A stretch of 64,000 bases of DNA from Gemmatimonadaceae bacterium (GTDB lineage: Bacteria; Gemmatimonadota; Gemmatimonadetes; Gemmatimonadales; Gemmatimonadaceae): contig JAUSJA010000034.1 of the NCBI GenBank assembly GCA_030647905.1, positions 1 to 64,000 on the forward strand. Direction: 5' to 3'. Position 1 is the first letter of the stretch; the number at the start of each line of letters is the position of its first letter. The translations under genes were made by a program, and so were the position numbers. This document shows positions 57,018 through 64,000 of the stretch, piece after piece. Under the pieces are notes generated by a model. It ran no database searches and had not been told where the DNA came from. It saw nothing but the letters and a program-made list of their open reading frames with translations.

Positions 57018-58193
57018 TCAGTGTTCTCCCTGCTCGCCGCCTCTCCCTCTTCGACCTCCCCTGCGCCCGCGCCGCCGCCTGGCACCAGAATCATCCCGGT
57101 CACCGGCACGCGTCGCGGCGTTCGCGTCTTCCTCCATGCCTGTCGGAGGTACCGCGTCGCCTGACTCTGCGGAATCCGTCAATTCGAGAACGATGAGCTC
57201 GCGCACCGTGGCCACTTCGTGCTCGGATGTGTACATCAGCTCGGGTGAGATGTCGAAGCCGTTCTCGGTCTGCTCCTCTTCCTGCGTCAGCGAGTCGGAC
57301 ACCGCCGTCTCCGGCTCGCCGGCCGTGCCCGCCACACCGCCGATCTCGCGGTTGAAATCGGCGAGCGCGACGACACGTGTCTCTCCCTCAGCGGAGCGAA
57401 GCGTCAGCTGTTCGCGAAAGATGTCTATGGCGAGAACTTTCTCCTCACCGCGCGACGTCGTGACGATCCTGCCTTCCTTGGGGAACCGCTTTCTGCTCTG
57501 CACATAGAACTCGTGCTCGTAGCGCAGGCAGCACATGAGGCGCCCGCACGCACCCGAGATCTGCGCCGGATTGAGCGACAGCCGCTGGTCTTTCGCGACG
57601 CCCAGATTCACCGGTCTCAGCTCGGGAAGCCACGATGCGGAGCAGTACTGCCGCCCGCAGCGGCCGATTCCGTCGAGACGCTTCGCCTCGTCGCGAACGC
57701 CGATCTGCTTGAGTTCGATGCGCGCGCGGAAGAGCGCCGCCAGATCGCGCACGAGGTTCCGGAAGTCCACGCGCTTTTCGGCGGTGAAGTAGAACGTCAG
57801 CTTCTTGCGGTCCCACTGCCACTCGGCGTCGGAGAGCTTCATCACCAGGCCGTTGGCGCGAACGCGCTCCATGGCCTTGAGCCGGGCCTCCCCGTTCAGC
57901 TTGCGCAGATCCTCCGCCGCGGCCCTGTCGCGCGCTGTCGCCATGCGCAGCGCCTTGCGCGTCGGCGCCGACGTGCCGCAACCGTGCGCGCATCCGCCGC
58001 TCCTGATCTGCGCCAGCTCGCCAAGCGAGTGCACGTAGCCCAGATCCTCACCGCGGTCGGCATCCACGATGATCGCTGATTTCAGCGCTGGAGGATCGGG
58101 ATAGTCCCAGAGGAAGAATTCCTTGCGGTTTCCCCTGAAGGCGACTTCTACGAGATGAGCCAAGATCAGTTTTTCACTCGGTCCACTGGCCAA
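57018..58193 (-). CDS. PSP1-domain protein (RicT/YaaT-like)
   Basis: A 391-residue protein. TTG 58193 overlaps accA by 20 bp; TTG 58163 ([12 protein letters not shown]) is an alternative. The PSP1 core is clear: [79 protein letters not shown] and [19 protein letters not shown], with cysteine pairs that bind an iron-sulfur cluster in RicT. In Bacillus the RicAFT complex affects RNA processing and development. The C-terminus is an extended acidic then Arg/Gly-rich tail ([18 protein letters not shown]), suggesting RNA binding. Confidence 0.87.
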   Translation of the reverse strand: MASGPSEKLILAHLVEVAFRGNRKEFFLWDYPDPPALKSAIIVDADRGEDLGYVHSLGELAQIRSGGCAHGCGTSAPTRKALRMATARDRAAAEDLRKLNGEARLKAMERVRANGLVMKLSDAEWQWDRKKLTFYFTAEKRVDFRNLVRDLAALFRARIELKQIGVRDEAKRLDGIGRCGRQYCSASWLPELRPVNLGVAKDQRLSLNPAQISGACGRLMCCLRYEHEFYVQSRKRFPKEGRIVTTSRGEEKVLAIDIFREQLTLRSAEGETRVVALADFNREIGGVAGTAGEPETAVSDSLTQEEEQTENGFDISPELMYTSEHEVATVRELIVLELTDSAESGDAVPPTGMEEDANAATRAGDRDDSGARRRRGRRGGRRGRGGEQGEH

Positions 58194-59145
58194 GCCGCAG
58201 GAATCTCTGCCTCCGTCGCCGCACCAGCTTCTCGGGGCGGAACTTCCGCAGCTCCTCGAGATGCCGGTTGAGGGTCTCCTGTAATACTTTCGCCGTCGCC
58301 GCGTGGTCCGTGTGTGCGCCGCCCGGCGGCTCGGGGATTATCTCGTCGATCACGCGAAGCTCGAACAGGTCGGGAGCGGTGATGCGGAGCGCGGTCGCCG
58401 CCTTCTCGCGCATCTCGGGGCTCTTGCCGTCCTTCCAGAGAATCGTCGCGCAACCCTCGACGCTGATCACCGAGTACACCGCGTTCTCGAGCATCAGCAC
58501 GCGGTCGGCGACTCCGAGCGCGAGCGCTCCGCCGGATCCGCCCTCGCCGATCACCGTCGCGATGATCGGCACCTTGAGCTGGCTCATCTCGAACAGATTA
58601 CGCGCGATGGCCTCCGACTGCCCCCGCTCCTCGGCGCCGATCCCTGCCCACGCTCCCATCGTGTCAATGAACGTTATCACCGGCACGTGGAACTTCTCGG
58701 CGAGCTTCATGAGGCGCAGCGCCTTGCGGTACCCTTCGGGGTGCGGCATGCCGAAGTTGCGCTTGAGCAGCTCCTTGGTGTCGCGGCCGCGCTGCTGTCC
58801 CATCACCATCACCGTCTCGCCGTCGAGGCGCGCCCATCCGCCGACGATCGCCGGGTCGTCGCGGAACGCGCGGTCTCCGTGAAGCTCGATGAAATCGGTG
58901 AATGCGAGCTCGATCAGCTCCGACGTGAAGGGTCGTCTCGAATTGCGCGCGACCTGCACGCGCTGCCACGGCGTGAGACTGCGGTAGATCTGCTCGCGCA
59001 GCTCGGCCAGCTTGCGCTCGAGGGGAACGATTTCGTCGGCGACGCTCATCTGGCGATCGCCGGCGAGCCGCTTCAGCTCGTCGATCTGCCTCTCCAACTC
59101 TACGATCGGCTTCTCGAAATCCAGCGTTTGGGTGGAAGTCGCCAC
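58174..59145 (-). CDS. accA: acetyl-CoA carboxylase carboxyltransferase subunit alpha
   Basis: A 323-residue protein from GTG 59145, right after the dnaE stop. It shows [20 protein letters not shown] (N-terminal coiled coil), [80 protein letters not shown] and [18 protein letters not shown]. With AccD it transfers the carboxyl group from biotin to acetyl-CoA in fatty-acid synthesis. The loop normally [14 protein letters not shown] reads [14 protein letters not shown] here, a mild variation. Confidence 0.97.
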   Translation of the reverse strand: MATSTQTLDFEKPIVELERQIDELKRLAGDRQMSVADEIVPLERKLAELREQIYRSLTPWQRVQVARNSRRPFTSELIELAFTDFIELHGDRAFRDDPAIVGGWARLDGETVMVMGQQRGRDTKELLKRNFGMPHPEGYRKALRLMKLAEKFHVPVITFIDTMGAWAGIGAEERGQSEAIARNLFEMSQLKVPIIATVIGEGGSGGALALGVADRVLMLENAVYSVISVEGCATILWKDGKSPEMREKAATALRITAPDLFELRVIDEIIPEPPGGAHTDHAATAKVLQETLNRHLEELRKFRPEKLVRRRRQRFLRLGQWTE

Positions 59146-62100
59146 CTATCTGCTCCCGCGTTGCAGGCGCACAGAGTCGTTCCCGAGCAGCGATCGCAGC
59201 TCGCCGAGCGCGGTGTTGTTGACGGCAAGTGTCAAACTGCGGGAACGGAGTGTCGCCCGCAACCCGTTGCCGTCCGAGTACTGCACCTCGAGCGGAACCG
59301 TGCCGGGATAGGCTTCCACTATGGAACGCAGCTCGCGCATCGTCTCCGGCATGCGCGACGGATCGTTGCGCAACTCGATCGCGATCATCACCTGGCCGTT
59401 GGCGCGCAGCTCGGCCAGCTTCGTCACCGAGTCCACGACGAACGCAGGATTGTCGGCGTCCTGATCCCGCCGCGCGTAGCCGCCGCGCATGAGAATCGGC
59501 ACATCGGTCTTCACCTGGTCGGAGAGCGCTGACCATTTCTCGGGGAACACGAGAACTTCCGTCGATCCCGAAAAATCCTCGATCGTAAGCCGGGCGAACT
59601 CCGCGCCCGTGCGCTTGCTCATCTGACGCTTGATCGCCGTCACGACGACCGCCAGCGCCATGGGGTCGGAACTCCACTTTCCGATGTCCGCGACCTTGTG
59701 CGTCGAGAAGAGCTCGCATTCCGTCGCGAACGGCTCGAGCGGATGACCCGAAGTGTAGAAGCCGAGGATCTCCTTCTCGCGCGCCAGGCGGATTGATTCC
59801 GCCCACGGAGCGACGTTGGGGAGCGTCTGCTGCACATGCTCGCGCGATGAGCCCGCCGGTGGAGTGCCGAACATGGACACCTGTCCCGACGCCGCCTCTT
59901 CCTGCTGCAGCGACGCCTCGCGGAGCGCGGTGTCGAGCACGGTCATGTACTGCGCGCGATGCCCGCCCAGCCCGTCGAGTGCGCCCGACTGGATGAGCGC
60001 CTCGAATACCCGCTTGTTACAGACGCGGAGATCGACGCGCTCCGCCAGATCGAAGATGGACTTGAACGGCGCTTTCTCCCGTGCGGACAGCATCGAATCG
60101 ATCGCTGACCTGCCGACATTGCGGATTCCACCGAGGCCGAAGCGAATCCGCTTCTCGCCGATGACGGTGAATTTGTAGCCCGATTCGTTCACGTCCGGCG
60201 GCAGCAGCTCGATGCCGATCTCGCGCGCTTCGTTGATGTACTTGACGACGCTGTCAGTGTCGCCGATCATCGCCGAGAGAAGCGCCGCCATGAAGTCGGC
60301 CGGATAGTGCGCCTTGAGCCAGGCCGTGTGGAACGAGATGATCGAGTACGCAACCGAGTGCGACTTGTTGAAGCCGTAGCGGCCGAACGTCTGGATCTGC
60401 CCGGCGATGTCCTTGATGATCTCCCGGGCGTAGCCGCGCGCGACGGCCTTCTCGACGAACTTGCCCAGCTCTGCGCGAATGAGCTCGGCATCCTTCTTTC
60501 CCACGGCCTTTCTCAGCACGTCCGCTTCGGCGAGCGAGATGCCCGCCAGCTTCTGCGCGATCCTCATCACCTGCTCCTGATAGGTGATGACCCCGTACGT
60601 CGTGTTGAGGATCTCCTCCAGCTCGGGCAGCTGAAAGGTGACCTTCTCCTCGCCCCTCTTCCTCCGGATGTACACCTTGTGCATGCCCGCATCGAGCGGG
60701 CCCGGCCGCATCAACGCGTTGGACGCGACGAGATCGTCGAATCTGTCCGCGCGCATGCTCTTCAACATGTCCGTGGCGAGGCTGGACTCGAACTGGAATA
60801 CTCCCGCGGTCTTCCCCGCGCGGAGCATGCGGAATGTCTCCTCGTCCTCGAGCGGAAGCGAGTCGAGGTCGGGCGCACTGCCGGTCCGCGCACGGATAGA
60901 CGCCAGCGCGTCCTTGATGATCGTGAGCGTCGTGAGGCCGAGGAAGTCCATCTTGAGCATCCCCACCTTCTCGAGCGCGTTCATGTCGTACTGTGTGACG
61001 ACGATGGCGTCTTCGCTTCCCGCGCCAGCTCCCTTCGAGCCCTGCGTGCAGATCGGCACGTACTCGTCGAGAGGGCCCGGCGCGATGACGACGCCGGCCG
61101 CATGGACGCCCGCATGCCGAGAGAGGCCTTCGAGCGCGATTGCGAAATCGAGCAGCTCGCGGTAGCGCTCTTCTTCCTTATAGAGCTTGCGTACTTCCGG
61201 AACCTTGTCGATCGCCTCCTTCACGGTGAGCGAGTAGTTCGGCATGTTCGGAATCAGTTTCGCCAGCGCGTCGGTCTCGGCGGGGGTGAATCCCAGCGTG
61301 CGTCCGACGTCCTTCACCGCCGCGCGCGACTTGAGCGTTCCGAAGGTGATGATCTGTCCCACCGAGTCGCGGCCGTACTTCTCGCGCACGTACTCGATCA
61401 CCTCGCCGCGCCGCTCGAAGCAGAAGTCCACGTCTATGTCGGGCATGGACACGCGCTCCGGATTCAGGAAGCGTTCGAAAAGCAGATCGAACCTGAGCGG
61501 ACAGACGTTGGTGATGCGCAGACAATACGCGACGACCGAGCCGGCGGCTGATCCGCGGCCTGGTCCGACGGGGATGTCCTTCTCGCGTGCGGCGCGAATG
61601 AAGTCGGCGACGATGAGGAAATAGCCCGCGTAACCAGTCTTGGTGATGACGTCGAGCTCGTACTTCAGCCGATCCTGCACCTCGGGGGAAAGCACTTCGC
61701 CGTAGCGCTCGTGCGCGCCCTTCTCGGCCAGCGAGACGAGCAGGTCATTCTCGCTTGACGCGCCCTCGGGGAGCGGGAAAGCGGGGACCTGATACTTCTT
61801 GGACAGCTCAATCTGTGCTTCCTCGCCGATCCTGAGCGTGTTCTCGATGACGTCCGGCCTGTCGGGAAACGCCGCCTTTATCTCGTCCACGTTCTTGAAG
61901 TACAGCCCTTCGTTGTACCGCATCCGGTCGGTGGATGCGTAATCCTTTCCGAGCCCGATGCAGAGCAGGACATCATGCGCTTCGTGGTCCTCACGGCGGA
62001 GGAAATGCGCATCGTTGGTGGCGACCACTGGAAGACCGAGCTCAGCGGCGAGCATGAATACGCGCCGGTTCAGCTCGGCCTGGTTCTCCGTGTCGTGCGC

Positions 62101-62622
62101 CTGCACCTCGAGGTAGTAGTCCTTGAAGGTGTTGGCGTACCACGATGCGGCTTCGCGCGCCCCATCCCAGTTGTCGGTGAGGAGATGGGAGGCCACTTCT
62201 CCCGCCATGCAAGCCGAACTGACAACTAATCCTTCGTTGTAGCGGGCGAGCAGCTCGCGGTCCACGCGCGGGCGGGAGTAGAACCCCTCCGTGTAAGCGA
62301 GCGAGGAGAGCTTCACGAGGTTCCGGTAGCCGGTGGCGTTCCTGGCGAGGATAACCAGGTGGTAGTACGGCTTGCGGTTGCCCTCGCGCTGCTTGTTGCG
62401 GCGGTCGCCCGGGGCGACGTAGGCCTCCATCCCGATGATCGGCCTGATTCCGGCCTTGCGCGCCTTTTCCTGGAATTCCCACGCGCCGTGCAAGTTGCCA
62501 TGGTCGGTGATGGCGAGAGCGGGCTGCTCGAACTCCAGCGCCCGCGCGATCAGGTCATCGATCCGGTTTGCGCCGTCGAGGAGGGAGTATTCGGAGTGGC
62601 AGTGGAGATGTACGAAGGACAC
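59146..62622 (-). CDS. dnaE: DNA polymerase III subunit alpha
   Basis: The DnaE1-type replicative polymerase has 1158 residues. The N-terminal PHP domain shows FVHLHCHSEYSLLDGANR and ALAITDHGNLHGAWEF. The palm shows IPVGPGRGSAAGSVVAYCL and the catalytic VSMPDIDVDFCFERR (three Asp). The fingers region has TFGTLKSRAAVKDVGRTLGF. ELEEILNTTYGVITYQEQVM and FGRYGFNKSHSVAYSIISFH follow. The C-terminal OB fold shows VVVTAIKRQMSKRTGAEFAR. It is the first gene of the minus-strand run dnaE-accA-PSP1-metG. Confidence 0.98.
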   Translation of the reverse strand: MSFVHLHCHSEYSLLDGANRIDDLIARALEFEQPALAITDHGNLHGAWEFQEKARKAGIRPIIGMEAYVAPGDRRNKQREGNRKPYYHLVILARNATGYRNLVKLSSLAYTEGFYSRPRVDRELLARYNEGLVVSSACMAGEVASHLLTDNWDGAREAASWYANTFKDYYLEVQAHDTENQAELNRRVFMLAAELGLPVVATNDAHFLRREDHEAHDVLLCIGLGKDYASTDRMRYNEGLYFKNVDEIKAAFPDRPDVIENTLRIGEEAQIELSKKYQVPAFPLPEGASSENDLLVSLAEKGAHERYGEVLSPEVQDRLKYELDVITKTGYAGYFLIVADFIRAAREKDIPVGPGRGSAAGSVVAYCLRITNVCPLRFDLLFERFLNPERVSMPDIDVDFCFERRGEVIEYVREKYGRDSVGQIITFGTLKSRAAVKDVGRTLGFTPAETDALAKLIPNMPNYSLTVKEAIDKVPEVRKLYKEEERYRELLDFAIALEGLSRHAGVHAAGVVIAPGPLDEYVPICTQGSKGAGAGSEDAIVVTQYDMNALEKVGMLKMDFLGLTTLTIIKDALASIRARTGSAPDLDSLPLEDEETFRMLRAGKTAGVFQFESSLATDMLKSMRADRFDDLVASNALMRPGPLDAGMHKVYIRRKRGEEKVTFQLPELEEILNTTYGVITYQEQVMRIAQKLAGISLAEADVLRKAVGKKDAELIRAELGKFVEKAVARGYAREIIKDIAGQIQTFGRYGFNKSHSVAYSIISFHTAWLKAHYPADFMAALLSAMIGDTDSVVKYINEAREIGIELLPPDVNESGYKFTVIGEKRIRFGLGGIRNVGRSAIDSMLSAREKAPFKSIFDLAERVDLRVCNKRVFEALIQSGALDGLGGHRAQYMTVLDTALREASLQQEEAASGQVSMFGTPPAGSSREHVQQTLPNVAPWAESIRLAREKEILGFYTSGHPLEPFATECELFSTHKVADIGKWSSDPMALAVVVTAIKRQMSKRTGAEFARLTIEDFSGSTEVLVFPEKWSALSDQVKTDVPILMRGGYARRDQDADNPAFVVDSVTKLAELRANGQVMIAIELRNDPSRMPETMRELRSIVEAYPGTVPLEVQYSDGNGLRATLRSRSLTLAVNNTALGELRSLLGNDSVRLQRGSR

Positions 62623-62658
62623 CCCTGAAAAATAACACGTTTTCCGGCGCCGCTTTTT

Positions 62659-62865
62659 CTATTTCGTGTTGACCATGATCACGGCGCTGGCGGGCCCTGT
62701 ACTCATATCGCGGACAACCGTCGCGGCGCGGGTCGGGGTCAGGTATTCCATCGATACGATGGTGGAGGTCATGATTGTCCGCAGCGCCTCGATGCCGCCG
62801 AGACGCAAGCCGTCGAGGTAGACGAGAACCTGCTGATTCATGCTGTTCTGGATTCCCGGGCGCAT
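62659..62865 (-). CDS. 68-residue protein resembling the end of a TonB plug
   Basis: ATG 62865 is chosen because a near-perfect AAGGAGG lies 6 bases upstream; the frame extends to 62937 without a better start. The peptide holds QQVLVYLDGLRLGGIEALRT and IVSMEYLTPTRAATVV, ending ASAVIMVNTK. This is the strand-helix-strand pattern of the last part of a receptor plug. There is no signal peptide, so either it is a truncated remnant or a small cytoplasmic protein. Comparable segments end the genes at 31379-32143 and 48241-48630. It lies just upstream of dnaE on the same strand. Confidence 0.5.
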   Translation of the reverse strand: MRPGIQNSMNQQVLVYLDGLRLGGIEALRTIMTSTIVSMEYLTPTRAATVVRDMSTGPASAVIMVNTK

Positions 62866-63380
62866 TTCGGCCTCCTTGCTGGTTTGGACCGATGGAAGTC
62901 GAGTCCTGATTCGAGTTTCGCGACTGGGGCAATGCAATCAATTGAATATGGTAGTCCGGCCCGGGAGGCTGCAATCGATCGCTCGACGGAGATGGCGGGG
63001 ACGGCTGGGGGCCGGCGCCCAAAAAAGACTTGCGTGGGACCGTGGCCGTTCCATATTTGGCGGTTGGAACACACGGAATCACCGTCACCACCGCCCATTT
63101 GCTTCGATGCGGCAGGGCTAGTTCCACAATCTTCGTCGTATACGCGAGGCTCCCGATTACCCGTGACAGGAATCTCACTCACTTGGACACTGGCACACCT
63201 GGAAAGGTTTGCCGGGTCGATGGCATTCGGCGCGTTGCAGATTCTTCACCTTAGCGAAAGGGGGAACGGGATCTTTCAATGTCAGCTCAGCTACAGTTGC
63301 TCGCAGGATACTCACAGCAGCCAATGGCAGTGAAAGGGCAGTGCAATTGGTGGTTTCTCAATCACTTTATTGAGGTATGC
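62866..63380. other. 515-bp divergent intergenic region upstream of the fourth SusC gene
   Basis: No gene is recognised; overlapping short frames on both strands lack motifs. A weak promoter candidate reads TTGCGT then TATTTG with 18 bp between, near 63029-63058. A small hairpin, CTCAAT (63357-63362) pairing with ATTGAG (63369-63374), includes part of the ribosome site GAGG of the receptor gene. Confidence 0.4.
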
Positions 63381-64000
63381 ATGAAGAGACTATTCCGTTC
63401 TACAAGATTCCTCGCCTGGTCTCTGGCGGTGCTGGCGGGCGTGAGCCCGGCGCTGGCACAGGGGCAGGGGGCGGTAATCACGGGTCGGGTTACCTCCAGG
63501 GACGGCGATCCTATCCGGGGAGCGAATGTTTACATCAACGACCTGCAGATCTCGGTCGGTAGCAACGAAACCGGCAACTATACCATCAGCATCCCGCAGG
63601 CGCGTCTCAGCGGACAGTCGGTCAATCTGCGGGTACGTGCGATCGGGTATACGCCGGATGTAAAGCAGATCACGCTGACCGCCGGCTCGCAGACTGCGAG
63701 CTTTACGCTTCGCCGTGATGTGAACCGCCTGGCGGAAGTGGTGGTGACGGGCGTGACCGGCGCCACGGAGCAGACCAAGGTTCCTTTCGCGGTCGCGCGC
63801 GTTGACGCGGAGGAGCTCGAGAAGGTTCCGTCGGCCAACCCGCTGGCGGCGCTTTCCGGCAAGGTGGCTGGTTTGAACATCGTTGCGGCTTCCGGCCGCC
63901 CTGGCGCGCCTCCTTCGGTGATGCTTCGCGCGCCGACATCTATCGCGACATCGGGGACGGGCGCGAGTCCGCTGTACATCGTCGACGGGGTTGTGCTCAG
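63381..64000 (+). CDS. SusC/RagA-family TonB-linked outer-membrane receptor (partial, 5' part)
   Basis: The first 206 codons are present, with no stop before the window ends. ATG 63381 has GAGGT as ribosome site. A signal peptide (FLAWSLAVLAGVSPALAQ) is followed by a CarboxypepD_reg domain (VITGRVTSRDGDPIRGANVY, NETGNYTISIPQ, RAIGYTPDVKQ). The TonB-box-like region is LAEVVVTGVTGATEQTKVP. The plug starts with LEKVPSANPLAALSGKVAGL and SPLYIVDGVVL. The architecture matches the other three receptors in this window, and a SusD-like partner is expected downstream. Confidence 0.93.
   Translation, partial: MKRLFRSTRFLAWSLAVLAGVSPALAQGQGAVITGRVTSRDGDPIRGANVYINDLQISVGSNETGNYTISIPQARLSGQSVNLRVRAIGYTPDVKQITLTAGSQTASFTLRRDVNRLAEVVVTGVTGATEQTKVPFAVARVDAEELEKVPSANPLAALSGKVAGLNIVAASGRPGAPPSVMLRAPTSIATSGTGASPLYIVDGVVL

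Noticed and set aside
60307-61551. 414-residue plus-strand ORF opposite dnaE
   Set aside because: Antisense shadow of the conserved DnaE catalytic region.

Overview
The window looks like a chromosomal segment of a Gemmatimonadota bacterium, probably an uncultured soil lineage. This is inferred from gene content, not from a marker-gene search. It has several SusC/RagA-type TonB-linked receptors paired with SusD-like lipoproteins, an unsplit F1 block atpA-atpG-atpD-atpC without the Fo genes, a compact primary-type sigma factor, and a dnaE-accA-PSP1-metG cluster.

Positions 1 to about 19,430 form an accessory, defence-like island. It holds three unrelated IS630-family copies and one IS110 element. 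It also holds a protein-kinase remnant, uncharacterised proteins (one DUF5677-like), and a nuclease-methyltransferase restriction gene split by an IS630 copy. A divergent pair of modules follows. On the minus strand lie a HEPN-like protein and a truncated AlbA_2 (Schlafen-like) protein. On the plus strand lie a DUF4365 nuclease-like gene with an internal TGA and an unusual large protein. That protein has a signal peptide, extracytoplasmic HEAT repeats, one membrane segment and a cytoplasmic NACHT ATPase, and it is my best candidate for an undescribed system. The island stops just short of the 3' end of a tRNA-Arg gene.

From 19,439 to 25,200 the core genome begins. It holds two translationally coupled cupredoxin proteins and a divergent PrxQ/Bcp peroxiredoxin whose peroxidatic cysteine codon is UGA, so it is a candidate selenoprotein. 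A DUF1003 membrane protein, a FkbM methyltransferase, a stub of a second peroxiredoxin, a four-tRNA cluster and a sigma-70 factor follow.

From 25,280 to 43,460 are an MlaF-like ABC ATPase, an AraC-type regulator, the F1 ATP synthase genes behind a perfect TGTGA-N6-TCACA palindrome, a plug-only secreted protein, the first SusC/SusD pair, a response regulator with a degenerate GGDEF-EAL phosphodiesterase, waaA, a DsbA-like lipoprotein, and TPM, nucleotidyltransferase and LemA proteins. A 36-bp perfect inverted repeat overlaps the 3' end of waaA.

From 43,500 to 55,380 are two more SusC/SusD pairs, small lipoproteins and plug-like proteins, strong hairpin terminators, and tandem heptamers of TACCCGC/T type. 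The heptamers recur at three intergenic loci. From 55,480 to 62,620 a compact minus-strand run encodes DnaE, AccA, a PSP1/RicT protein and MetG. The window ends inside a fourth SusC-type receptor.
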